Below, in pieces: positions 1-11,532 of a DNA stretch of 64,000 bases. Where the stretch lies: contig JBBQWT010000007.1 of NCBI GenBank assembly GCA_038210375.1, positions 1 through 64,000 on the forward strand, read 5' to 3'. The DNA comes from JBBQWT01 sp038210375. GTDB lineage: Bacteria > Acidobacteriota > Terriglobia > Terriglobales > Acidobacteriaceae. Position numbers and translations under genes: made by a program. Each line of letters begins with the position of its first letter. Positions within the stretch are counted from its first letter, which is position 1. The notes beneath the pieces were generated by a model. It made no database searches. It saw only the letters and a program-made list of their open reading frames with translations, and was not told where the DNA came from.

Positions 1-1595
1 CCCGACTCGTTTTTCATCTGGTGCAGCGATTCGGTGATGGCCCAGTGGGTGGTGCCGTAGGCGATGATCCCCACCTCTCGCCCCTGGTCATCCACTTTCT
101 CGGGATGAGGAACAAACATCCGCGCGCCATCAAATTTTCGCGCCAGCCGTTCCATATTGTTCTGGTAATCGTCAGGGCGCTCGCTGTACTGTCCTTTTTC
201 ATTGTGCCCGCTGCCGCGCGTGAAGTACGCCGCCGCCGGGTGGTCGGTTCCGGGAAGGGTGCGGTAGCCGACGCCGTCACCTTCCAGGTCTTTGTAACGC
301 GCGAATCCGCCCACCGCCTGCAGTTGCTGGGCATTCAAGACCTTGCCGCGATGCATCGGGGCCGTCGGATATTCGAACGGGTCGCTCATCCAGCTATTCA
401 TTCCCAGGTCGAGGTCGGAGAGCACGAAGATCGGGGTCTGGAATTTTTCCGCCAGCTCGAACGCTTCGATGGCCATGTTGAAGCACTCGCTGATCGATCC
501 CGGAAATAGAAGGATGTGGCGGGTATCGCCATGCGACAGGAAGGCGGTGGAAAGCACGTCGCCTTGCGCGGTGCGCGTGGGCAGGCCGGTCGACGGTCCC
601 ACCCGCTGGATGTCGAAAATCACTCCCGGAATTTCCGCGTAGTACCCCAGGCCCACAAACTCCGCCATCAGCGAGATTCCGGGTCCCGACGTGGAAGTCA
701 TGGAGCGCGCTCCCGCCCAGCCCGCGCCCAGGACCATTCCCACCGCCGCCAGTTCATCTTCCGCCTGCACGATGGCGTAGGTGGATTTGCCGTCGGCGGC
801 GATGCGGTATTTCTTCATGTAATCGATCAGGTTCTCGCACACCGATGACGACGGCGTGATCGGATACCAGGTGACCACGGTCACCCCGGCAAACATCGAT
901 CCCAGGGCGGCGGCGGCGTTGCCGTCCATAATGATCTTGCCCGCGGTTTTGTCCATGGCCTCGATGAAAAGGCCGTCCTGCTTGGGCAACGAGGTCTTGG
1001 TATAGTCGAACCCGGCGCGCACCGCACCCAGGTTCAGCTCTGCCGCCTTCTTCTTTTTGGCAAACTGCTTGTAGAGCGCTTTCTCGATCTTGTCGACTTC
1101 GATGCCCAGCAACTGGGCCACGACCCCGACATAGATCATGTTCTTGACCAGCTTGCGCAGCTTGGCTTCGGGGCACACCGGCACCACCAGCTTGTCGAAC
1201 GGCACCGGATAGAAAATCAAATCGGAACGCAAGCCGGAAAGCTTCAGCACTTCGTCATAGACCACCGCGGCCCCGGGAGTGAGCGACATCACATCTTCAT
1301 GGGCGGTCTCGGCGTTCATCGCCACCAGGAAATCGATCTCTTTCTTGCGCGCGATGTAGCCATCTTTGCTGGCGCGAATCGTGAACCAGGTAGGCAGCCC
1401 GGCGATGTTCGAAGGAAAAAGATTTTTGCCCGAAACCGGAATCCCCATGGAAAAAATGCTGCGCAGCAGCGTCATGTTGGCCGACTGCGAGCCGGACCCG
1501 TTCACCGTCGCCACCTGGATGCTGAAATCGTTAACGATCCGCTTGGCGCCGGCTTCCTGCGCCGCGGGCGGCGCCATTACATCGGTAGTAGCCAT
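1..1595 (-). CDS. korA: 2-oxoacid:ferredoxin oxidoreductase alpha subunit (KorA type), 3' end beyond window
   Basis: About 531 codons are open on the minus strand and run off the left edge, so the C-terminus is missing. Residues ~14-190 match the gamma-type domain that is fused N-terminally in KorA proteins (VNGSGSQSAN near the start). A second block follows with the pyrimidine-binding alpha-domain signatures TWYPITPSSS and STSGPGISLM. The family oxidatively decarboxylates 2-oxoglutarate or another 2-oxoacid to the acyl-CoA with reduction of ferredoxin, together with a TPP-binding beta subunit, which would lie just beyond position 1. The start at 1595 reads MATTDV; an in-frame ATG six codons later is an alternative. 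Substrate (2-oxoglutarate versus another 2-oxoacid) cannot be fixed from sequence alone. Confidence 0.9.
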   Translation of the reverse strand, partial: MATTDVMAPPAAQEAGAKRIVNDFSIQVATVNGSGSQSANMTLLRSIFSMGIPVSGKNLFPSNIAGLPTWFTIRASKDGYIARKKEIDFLVAMNAETAHEDVMSLTPGAAVVYDEVLKLSGLRSDLIFYPVPFDKLVVPVCPEAKLRKLVKNMIYVGVVAQLLGIEVDKIEKALYKQFAKKKKAAELNLGAVRAGFDYTKTSLPKQDGLFIEAMDKTAGKIIMDGNAAAALGSMFAGVTVVTWYPITPSSSVCENLIDYMKKYRIAADGKSTYAIVQAEDELAAVGMVLGAGWAGARSMTSTSGPGISLMAEFVGLGYYAEIPGVIFDIQRVGPSTGLPTRTAQGDVLSTAFLSHGDTRHILLFPGSISECFNMAIEAFELAEKFQTPIFVLSDLDLGMNSWMSDPFEYPTAPMHRGKVLNAQQLQAVGGFARYKDLEGDGVGYRTLPGTDHPAAAYFTRGSGHNEKGQYSERPDDYQNNMERLARKFDGARMFVPHPEKVDDQGREVGIIAYGTTHWAITESLHQMKNES

Positions 1596-1656
1596 TAAAA
1601 ACTTGCCCTCAGAATTTCGGATTAATCAGGAGTGCTTAACTAATTTGATGAAATAA

Positions 1657-1662
1657 ATTATA
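1657..1662 (-). promoter_or_regulatory. possible -10 box for korA
   Basis: Read on the minus strand this is a perfect TATAAT, about 60 bases before the korA start. No convincing -35 hexamer is visible 16-18 bases further upstream, so this is tentative. The 221-base gap it lies in otherwise shows only a small 6-bp hairpin (1699-1714). Confidence 0.3.
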
Positions 1663-1816
1663 CGGCACGTTGCGGACCTCAGGCATGGTGTTGAGCGCCG
1701 CGGCAAGAGCCGCGAAGCCCCAGGCGATTGTGATTCTTAACCAGCCGCACCGGGCTCAGGAGGAACTTGCTTCCACTGAATTCTCATCGGAGCAGCGCAT
1801 CCACCGCCAAGCGACA

Positions 1817-2836
1817 CTAACTGGGAACATCCCGCATAACATCTTCGATCTCGGATTTCATCGCGCCCGTGGGCGGCAGCAAGGGCAGCCGCGCCGGCCC
1901 GCCGTAATACCCGTTCAGGTCAGCCGCATACTTCAGCGCGGGCACTCCCCATTCCGAGAGTTTTTTGGCTGCGTCATTGATGCGCTCCTGCTTGTTCTTG
2001 GCCAGCGCCGCATCATCTTCTTTCCACGCCGTGAATACCTCGAAACACGCGGTAGGCGCAGCCGCCGCCAATGCCAGCACCGCCCCCGACGCGCCCGCCA
2101 CCAGCGAGCCGTGCAGGTTTCGCGCCAGCCCGTTCAGTATCTGAAAACCCACTTGCCGCGAGCGCACTTTGCGCGGCGGCGCCACCACTGTGGAATTACC
2201 GATAGTTACCAGCGAGCTATCGCCGGAAGCGGCAGTCATGCGGCCCGTAACCGCCTCGAATATTTCCGTCACCGGCACGGTGCGCGTGATCCCGGAGGTC
2301 CCGGCGAGGATGGCCTTGATCTTCGCCAGGTCTCCTCCCGATTCCTTGAGGCCAATGATGTTAGGATGCGACGCCAGCTCGATGATCACCTGCGCCGGCA
2401 AATCGTAGGCGGTGAACACCGGGACGTTGTACAACAAGACCGGCAGGGGCGAGCGGTCCGCGACCGAGCGGTAGAACGCCAGCATGTTCTGGGTGTGCAT
2501 CTGCGGGCGGTAGAAGTGCGGCGTCCGCACCAGCACGCAGTCGTAGCCCAGTTTCGCCGCGTATTCTGAAAGCGCCACGGTTTCACCGACCGACTCGCGA
2601 CCGGTTCCCGCGATCATTACTTTGGCTGCCGCCGCGGTTTTCGCGGCCACCCGCAGCACTTCGCGCTGCTCCACGTCGGACAGCATGACCGCTTCGCCAG
2701 TGGAGCCCAGCACCACCATCCCCGAGACCGGGGTGCGCGAATATCGCTCCACGTTGTGTTCGAGTTTCTTGAGGTACAGGCCGCCATCGGCGTAAAAAGG
2801 CGTGGTAATCGCCGGAAAGATTCCTTGCAGAAGCAT
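1817..2836 (-). CDS. DapA-like (dihydrodipicolinate synthase/N-acetylneuraminate lyase family) aldolase
   Basis: A 339-residue class I aldolase. It has GSTGEAVML at ~44-52, the YNVP motif with Tyr136 (the proton-relay tyrosine of DapA), and GLKESGGDL with Lys164, the Schiff-base lysine. DapA enzymes condense pyruvate with an aldehyde; family members make dihydrodipicolinate for lysine/peptidoglycan or act in sugar-acid catabolism. The protein is ~40 residues longer than typical (~295). The extra sequence lies between the Schiff-base lysine and the final strands (~184-228), so it may be a lineage-specific paralogue rather than the biosynthetic DapA. It is a lone gene between korA and carB on the same strand; the lack of lysine genes nearby leaves the substrate open. 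Confidence 0.85.
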   Translation of the reverse strand: MLLQGIFPAITTPFYADGGLYLKKLEHNVERYSRTPVSGMVVLGSTGEAVMLSDVEQREVLRVAAKTAAAAKVMIAGTGRESVGETVALSEYAAKLGYDCVLVRTPHFYRPQMHTQNMLAFYRSVADRSPLPVLLYNVPVFTAYDLPAQVIIELASHPNIIGLKESGGDLAKIKAILAGTSGITRTVPVTEIFEAVTGRMTAASGDSSLVTIGNSTVVAPPRKVRSRQVGFQILNGLARNLHGSLVAGASGAVLALAAAAPTACFEVFTAWKEDDAALAKNKQERINDAAKKLSEWGVPALKYAADLNGYYGGPARLPLLPPTGAMKSEIEDVMRDVPS

Positions 2837-2998
2837 GTTACAAGCCTATGCCATGCAGGCCATCGCGGCAAACTCGCTCATGAATATCGCAGGAAAGAAA
2901 AAGGCGATGGGCCAAGCCTGACACCGTTCCGCTTCAGCTCGGCCTGCGGCGCGGAAACGGTAAAAACGCGCCGGCATCGCCTGGATCATCATAAACGG

Positions 2999-6403
<3,405 letters not shown>

Positions 6404-6456
6404 TTTTTAGGTGGGTGGCGCTTTGCTGTCTCAGACTATTGCTGTTGAATCTCGCG

Positions 6457-7587
6457 TCACGCGTGAAACTCTTCCATCATCTTCACGAAATCCTTAAACA
6501 GATAATGCGAATCGTGCGGCCCCGGTGAAGCCTCTGGATGATATTGCACCGCGAACAACGGCAGGCTCCGGTGCCGCAAACCCTCCAGGGTATTGTCGTT
6601 CAAATCCAGGTGGGTAAATTCCACCTCGCTCTGCGGCAGCGAATCCGGGTCCACCGCGAAATTATGGTTATGCGAAGTGATCTCAATCTTTCCCGACTGC
6701 AACTGCTTTACCGGGTGGTTCCCGCCGTGGTGCCCGAACTTCAGTTTGAACGTCTTCCCGCCCAGCGCGATCCCAATCAACTGGTGGCCGAGGCAGATGC
6801 CGAAGATGGGGGTACGCCCCATCAGGCGCCGTATATTTTCATGCGCATAGGTGCAGGGTTCCGGGTCGCCGGGGCCGTTGGAAAGAAATACTCCGTCGGG
6901 CTTCAGGGCCAGCACATCCTCCGCTGACGTTTCAGCGGGGACCACGGTGATGCTGCACCCTTCGGCCACCAGCTTGCGCAGAATGTTGTGCTTGATGCCA
7001 AAGTCGTAAGCCACTACGTGAAAACGGCCGGGCTCGTCCTTCACCCCGACGACCTCGGTGGGCTCGTGCGACCGCTCTCCGGTTTCCCACACGTAACGCT
7101 GCTTGGTGCTGACCACTCTGGCCAGGTCGGTGCCATCGATGCGCGGAAGGGCGCGCGCCTTCGCCACCAGCTTCTCGGGATCGTGTTCCAGCGACGACAA
7201 GACGCCGCGCATCACGCCTTGTTGCCGCAGGTGGCGCACCAGGGCGCGGGTATCGATATCGGCGATGACCGGAATCTTGTAGCGCTCCAGGTATTCATCG
7301 ACCACCTGTTGCGAGCGCCAGTTGGAACTGATGGGAGAAAACTCCCGCACCACCAGCCCTTCAATGTAAGGCCGGGTGGATTCGCAGTCTTCTAGATTGG
7401 TGCCGTAGTTGCCGATATGCGGGGTGGTGAGAACGACGATTTGTCCCGCGTAGGAAGGGTCGGTGAAAATTTCCTGGTAGCCGGTAATCGATGTATTGAA
7501 AACTACCTCGCCATAACTCTCAGCCTTGGCGCCGTAGCCTTTGCCTCTGAAAATGCGCCCATCTTCGAGCGCGAGGATTGCCTCCAT
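6457..7587 (-). CDS. carA: carbamoyl-phosphate synthase small (glutaminase) subunit
   Basis: A 376-residue CarA. The N-terminal CPSase_sm domain opens with LALEDGRIFRGKGYGA. The C-terminal class I glutamine amidotransferase domain carries the triad Cys265 (GICLGHQ), His350 and Glu352 (QYHPEASPGP). It hydrolyses glutamine and channels ammonia to CarB, which is encoded immediately downstream. lepB lies 70 bases upstream in the same direction. The start at 7587 is the natural one; the length is typical of the family (~380). Confidence 0.97.
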   Translation of the reverse strand: MEAILALEDGRIFRGKGYGAKAESYGEVVFNTSITGYQEIFTDPSYAGQIVVLTTPHIGNYGTNLEDCESTRPYIEGLVVREFSPISSNWRSQQVVDEYLERYKIPVIADIDTRALVRHLRQQGVMRGVLSSLEHDPEKLVAKARALPRIDGTDLARVVSTKQRYVWETGERSHEPTEVVGVKDEPGRFHVVAYDFGIKHNILRKLVAEGCSITVVPAETSAEDVLALKPDGVFLSNGPGDPEPCTYAHENIRRLMGRTPIFGICLGHQLIGIALGGKTFKLKFGHHGGNHPVKQLQSGKIEITSHNHNFAVDPDSLPQSEVEFTHLDLNDNTLEGLRHRSLPLFAVQYHPEASPGPHDSHYLFKDFVKMMEEFHA

Positions 7588-7656
7588 TACATCTCCCGGG
7601 GGTGGATTTTAAGAATTTTACCACATGGAGATGCGGTCCAAGAGGAGCGGAAACCG

Positions 7657-8274
7657 TTAGCGAAGGAGGCCCAATTTATCGAAAGGCCAATAACCAAAGA
7701 CCGCCTTGCCGTAGATGAAGCGCTGCTGCACCACTCCAAATTCGCGGCTGTCATTCGACATGGAGCGGTGATCGCCGAGCACGAAATAGGAATCCGCGGG
7801 CACCACCATTTCCGGATATGACCGCTGGTCGGCAAATTCCGCTGGAACATACACTTCGCGCAACGCGGTCTTGTTCACGAAGACGCGGCCGGAAACGATC
7901 CGCACCCGGTCGCCGGCCACGCCGATCACCCGTTTGATATAGCTCTTTGAAGGATCCAGTGGATAGTGGAACACCACGATATCGCCGCGGCGCACCGGCT
8001 CCAGCCGGTACACCAGCTTATTAATGAATATCCGTTCCTGGTCTTCAAGACCAGGCAGCATGCTGGTGCCTTCCACCTTCACCGGCTGGTAAAGAAAAAT
8101 AATGAAGAACGCCGAGATTCCCAGGGAGATAACAATGTCTCGCAGCCACGCTCCCAGTATCTGGCCGCGCACCGAAGTAATTCCCGCTCGGGGTTGCACA
8201 AGGTGAGTCTTTAGCTCAATCGGCGCAGGAAGGACCGAGCCATCGGCGGCAGGGATTTTTTCGGTGTCAGACAT
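7657..8274 (-). CDS. lepB: signal peptidase I
   Basis: A 205-residue S26 peptidase. One membrane segment spans ~44-61. The catalytic serine is Ser71 in GTSMLPGL and the general-base lysine is Lys114 in SYIKRVIG, followed by the usual GDRV box and a C-terminal GDH.SNDSREFG box. It cleaves Sec/Tat signal peptides at the outer face of the inner membrane. The soluble N-terminus (~40 residues) is longer than in short Gram-positive enzymes. It lies upstream of carA on the same strand; the two could be co-transcribed. Confidence 0.95.
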   Translation of the reverse strand: MSDTEKIPAADGSVLPAPIELKTHLVQPRAGITSVRGQILGAWLRDIVISLGISAFFIIFLYQPVKVEGTSMLPGLEDQERIFINKLVYRLEPVRRGDIVVFHYPLDPSKSYIKRVIGVAGDRVRIVSGRVFVNKTALREVYVPAEFADQRSYPEMVVPADSYFVLGDHRSMSNDSREFGVVQQRFIYGKAVFGYWPFDKLGLLR

Positions 8275-8384
8275 GGTTGAGTTTAAGCATTAGAAATCGT
8301 TGAATTAAGCTGAAGCGTTAATCCTAATTGTTAGACGGACAAGTAAGGCTTTCGACTCCAAAAAACGCTGGCCTTTAGGTTTCT

Positions 8385-8411
8385 GGATGGGATGGGATGG
8401 GATGGGATGGG
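8385..8411 (+). repeat. GGGAT tandem repeat, possible G-quadruplex
   Basis: About five perfect GGGAT units lie head to tail, giving five G3 tracts separated by AT on the plus strand. This fits the G3-N1-7 consensus for an intramolecular quadruplex. It lies ~130 bases upstream of the promoter of the gene at 8592 and ~110 bases upstream of lepB. Whether it folds or regulates anything is not known. Confidence 0.7.
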
Positions 8412-8540
8412 TGTCCCTGGTAGGAGATGAACCCGGCTTACTTGCTGATTGCGGTAGTCCGCCCCGATCTCCAGAAGTTGCATGGTTTCGCGCGATCGTA
8501 ATTTCCGAGATGTTACAGTACAACATAACCTCGCCCCAGC

Positions 8541-8570
8541 TTGAACGATTAGATTTTCCCCCTCTATAAT
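8541..8570 (+). promoter_or_regulatory. sigma-70-type promoter for the PCYCxC protein gene
   Basis: A TTGAAC -35 box (8541-8546) and a perfect TATAAT -10 box (8565-8570) are separated by 18 bases. They lie just upstream of the AGAGG ribosome site (8581-8585) and the ATG at 8592. Confidence 0.65.
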
Positions 8571-8591
8571 TAAACCTACAAGAGGCTTCCC

Positions 8592-9062
8592 ATGAAAACC
8601 GGATTTAAATTACATTTTCTGTCCATCGGTGTAATGGCGATTTCCATCTGCGCCGTCACCAGCCAGGCGCAGTGGGCAAGCCAGGCCATCGACGTTCCCG
8701 CGCACCATGAGAAAGCCCCCGCCAAAGGCGAGAACCTGCCGCCCATCCTCTCGGGAATGCAGCTGACCGGGCCCAATTTTCAGCAGCGCATTCAGACTCA
8801 TGCCTATGAGCTCGCCGCTAAAATTCCACGGACTCTTTACCAGCAGCCCTGCTACTGCCACTGCGATCGCTCCATGCAGCATAGCAGCCTGCAGAGTTGT
8901 TTTTCCTCGCTGCACGGCGCGGAGTGCACCACCTGCATGCAGGAGCTTTTTTACGCCTACAAGATGAGCAAGCTTAAAAAGACACCAACCGAAATCCGCG
9001 CCGGAATCATCCGCGGCGATTACAAGTCCATCGGCGAAAAAGAAGCTGTCGAAATGAATTAA
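8592..9062 (+). CDS. PCYCxC-motif secreted protein of unknown function
   Basis: A 156-residue protein with a Sec signal peptide (~1-27, ending SQA-Q). The central motif PCYCHC (Cys87, 89, 91) is followed by Cys103, Cys112 and Cys115 and a helical tail KMSKLKKTPTEIRAGI. This is the pattern of the PCYCGC-motif family (PF13798), whose members are usually exported or lipid-anchored and whose function is not established. The cysteine-rich cluster could bind a metal or form disulfides; that is inference. A promoter, an AGAGG ribosome site six bases before the ATG, and a strong hairpin right after the stop suggest a stand-alone transcription unit. Confidence 0.8.
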   Translation: MKTGFKLHFLSIGVMAISICAVTSQAQWASQAIDVPAHHEKAPAKGENLPPILSGMQLTGPNFQQRIQTHAYELAAKIPRTLYQQPCYCHCDRSMQHSSLQSCFSSLHGAECTTCMQELFYAYKMSKLKKTPTEIRAGIIRGDYKSIGEKEAVEMN

Positions 9063-9095
9063 GCGTAGGGGCGCGCCATTCGCGCGCCCCTACGC
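9063..9095 (+). terminator. 14-bp perfect stem-loop directly after the PCYCxC gene
   Basis: A perfect 14-bp inverted repeat (9063-9076 with 9082-9095) with a 5-base loop CATTC begins right after the TAA. There is no long T run (only TT-CCC), so it could act as a weak intrinsic terminator, an RNA-stabilising hairpin, or be one of the short palindromic repeats common in these genomes. Confidence 0.6.
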
Positions 9096-9268
9096 TTCCC
9101 CTCACCCGAAATCGATCCCCCGAAAAGCGGGTTGACGGCACGCCTAATTCTGCGTATAACTGCGACGCTGTAAGAAATCCCCATGTTTCATATTTTCCTT
9201 TGACAGTGGGCGTAATCCACAGGTATAAGGCTCCAGCCCCGCAGCGCATTTGATCGCGACCTAAAAGA

Positions 9269-9943
9269 ATGAAGAAAAATGCAGGAGTACGGGTTAACGT
9301 TTCGTCCGGTAACTCCAAGAAAAATAAGCTGGTTAAAAGCACCGGAAAATCCGCAGGACGCGCCCTTCCCCAAGCTCAGCCCCGCAACAGTCTGGTTGAC
9401 GAGCCTCTTTTTGCACAGGCTGTGCAAAACTATGAGGCCGGCCTGAAAGCCCTGCAGCAGCACAAATTTGAGCGCGCCCAGGGCCTTCTCGCCAAGGTAG
9501 TTTCCGGAGGCCCGCGCGAACTGGCCGACCGCGCCCTCATGCATCTGAACACCTGCACCCAGCAGCTTTCTCATGGCCCCACTTCATTCAAGACCCCGGC
9601 CGAACATTATGATTACGCAGTTTCATTGTTGAATGATGGGGATTACGACAACGCGCGCCTTCATCTCGACAAGATCATGAAGCAGGCGCCCCACGCCGAC
9701 TTTGCCTGGTATGGAATGGCGCTGCTCGAGTGCAAGGTCGGCGGAGTTGAAGGTGTGCTCCGTCATCTGGAGCAGGCCATCAAACTGAACGCCGCCAACC
9801 GCTTTCAGGCGCGCAACGATTCTGATTTTTCCCGGATGCAGGACGACCCCCGCTTCACCGAATTGCTCTATCCCGAGTACACTGCCCCCGCCGAACACAA
9901 CAGCAACATCAAGGCCGCCAATCCCCAAAAGGCTTCGGGATAA
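9269..9943 (+). CDS. TPR-like repeat protein
   Basis: 224 residues. There is no signal peptide; the N-terminus is basic (many Lys/Arg to ~45). Two or three helical-pair repeats typical of TPR proteins follow: QNYEAGLKALQQHKFERAQG, YDYAVSLLNDGDYDNARLHL and WYGMALLECKVGGVEGVLRHL. TPR domains mediate protein-protein contacts. The end of the gene is 58 bases before glmU on the same strand, so co-transcription is possible. The start at 9269 has only a weak A-rich ribosome site. Confidence 0.75.
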   Translation: MKKNAGVRVNVSSGNSKKNKLVKSTGKSAGRALPQAQPRNSLVDEPLFAQAVQNYEAGLKALQQHKFERAQGLLAKVVSGGPRELADRALMHLNTCTQQLSHGPTSFKTPAEHYDYAVSLLNDGDYDNARLHLDKIMKQAPHADFAWYGMALLECKVGGVEGVLRHLEQAIKLNAANRFQARNDSDFSRMQDDPRFTELLYPEYTAPAEHNSNIKAANPQKASG

Positions 9944-10001
9944 TTTTTCCCGCGGCCTGCCCCTGGCCGGCGTGCCTCCCTGCTTCCGGTAAAATGCAGA
10001 A

Positions 10002-11468
10002 ATGCGCCGCATAACCTCCGACCCTGCACCCCTCGCCTCGCCGGTCACCCCGGCAGCCGCTCCCACCCTTCATGAAGTTGCCGTCGCCATCATGGCCGCT
10101 GGAAAAGGCACGCGCCTCAAATCGAAATATCCCAAGGTCATTCATAAAATCGGCGGCAAGGCGCAACTGGAGCATGTAATTGCGGCGGCCGCCGCGGTCG
10201 TGCCCGCGGCCGACGTTTACGCCATCATCGGCTTCGAAGCGGAACGCGTGCGCTCGGTGGTCAACCACACCGGAGTGAATTTTGTTTTACAGGCTGAACA
10301 GCGGGGTACTGGGCATGCCATCGCCAGCGCCCGGCATGCGCTACGGCAATACCAGCATGTCGTCGTGTTATCGGGAGACGCGCCTTTGATCATGCCCCAG
10401 ACCCTTCGCGCTCTGCTGGCGTTTCATCGCGAAAATCACTGCGCCATGACCGTGCTCACCGCGGAATTGCCTGACCCCACAGGCTACGGTCGCGTGATCC
10501 GCAAGCCTGCGGGCAGCGCCAGCGTGTCCGCGCTGGTGGAACAGAAGGCTTTATCCGAAGCCCAGGGAAAAGTACGCGAGGTTAATTCCGGCATCTATGC
10601 TTTTGCCGTCCCCGCTCTCTTCAATCACATCGATGAGCTCACCACCAACAACGCCCACGGAGAGCTCTACCTGACCGATATGGCGGGAATCCTGGTGCGC
10701 GCCGGGGAATCCGTGATGGCGATGCGCGTCGGCGATCCGGGGGAGATACTGGGCAGCAACACCATCGCCGAGCTGGTCCATCTCGACGCTTCGATGCGCG
10801 CCGCTAAGACCGCTGAGCTGATGGCCAGGGGCGTGACCATCTTCCAGCCTCAAACGTGTGTGATCGACAACGACGTCACCATCGGCGCCGATACCATCAT
10901 CGATCCCAGCGTGCAGATAGTGGGCAAGTGCAGCATCGGCGAGGATTGCCGCATCCAGTCATTTACCGTGATTAACGATTCCGTGATCGGGTCTGGGGTC
11001 ACCATAAAAGCCGGCTGCATCATCGAAAATTCGGTGGTGGAAGAGGGCGCCATCCTCGGACCGTACGCGCACCTGCGGCCAGACAGCCATATCGGCGCCG
11101 GCGGCCACGTGGGCAATTTTGTTGAAACCAAGAAAACCCGCCTGGGCCGCGGTTCCAAGGCCAATCACCTTTCTTACCTGGGAGATGCGGATATTGGAGA
11201 AGGCGTAAACATCGGCGCCGGCACCATCACCTGCAACTACGACGGAGTGAACAAGCACCGTACCGTAATCGAAAACGGCGCCTTCATCGGTAGCGATTCC
11301 ACCCTGGTGGCGCCGATCACGGTGGGGCAGGGCGCATACGTTGGCGCAGGCTCATGCATCACCGAAAATGTCCCAGCGGACGCCTTGGCCCTTGCCCGGC
11401 AGCGTCAGGCGGTAATCCCGGATTGGGCTAGCAAACGTCGGGCCACCCAGAAAAAAAACAAGGGCTAG
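10002..11468 (+). CDS. glmU: bifunctional N-acetylglucosamine-1-phosphate uridyltransferase / glucosamine-1-phosphate acetyltransferase
   Basis: A 488-residue GlmU. The nucleotidyltransferase signature MAAGKGTRLKSKYPKV lies at ~31-46, with the QAEQRGTGHA and NSGIYAF boxes further on. The C-terminal left-handed beta-helix has hexapeptide repeats and FVETKKTRLGRGSKANHLSYLGD, which carries acetyltransferase residues. It makes UDP-GlcNAc for peptidoglycan and cell-surface glycans. There is a ~28-residue Ala/Pro-rich extension before the usual start; the ATG at 10092 (residue 31) lies inside the catalytic loop and is not a real alternative, so the extension is probably translated or a nearby non-ATG start is used. 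Confidence 0.96.
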   Translation: MRRITSDPAPLASPVTPAAAPTLHEVAVAIMAAGKGTRLKSKYPKVIHKIGGKAQLEHVIAAAAAVVPAADVYAIIGFEAERVRSVVNHTGVNFVLQAEQRGTGHAIASARHALRQYQHVVVLSGDAPLIMPQTLRALLAFHRENHCAMTVLTAELPDPTGYGRVIRKPAGSASVSALVEQKALSEAQGKVREVNSGIYAFAVPALFNHIDELTTNNAHGELYLTDMAGILVRAGESVMAMRVGDPGEILGSNTIAELVHLDASMRAAKTAELMARGVTIFQPQTCVIDNDVTIGADTIIDPSVQIVGKCSIGEDCRIQSFTVINDSVIGSGVTIKAGCIIENSVVEEGAILGPYAHLRPDSHIGAGGHVGNFVETKKTRLGRGSKANHLSYLGDADIGEGVNIGAGTITCNYDGVNKHRTVIENGAFIGSDSTLVAPITVGQGAYVGAGSCITENVPADALALARQRQAVIPDWASKRRATQKKNKG

Positions 11469-11532
11469 CTACATAAAACGGATCGAGCCGTCAAACCTCT
11501 CGTCTCGGTGAAGTGGACTCCGAAGGAGGAAG

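Larger units (their letters stand above)
8275..8591. other. intergenic region between lepB and the PCYCxC gene
   Basis: 317 bases with no gene. It separates two divergent genes and contains a short G-rich tandem repeat (8385-8411) and a well-formed sigma-70-type promoter (8541-8570) facing right. The small open frames here look accidental. Confidence 0.6.
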
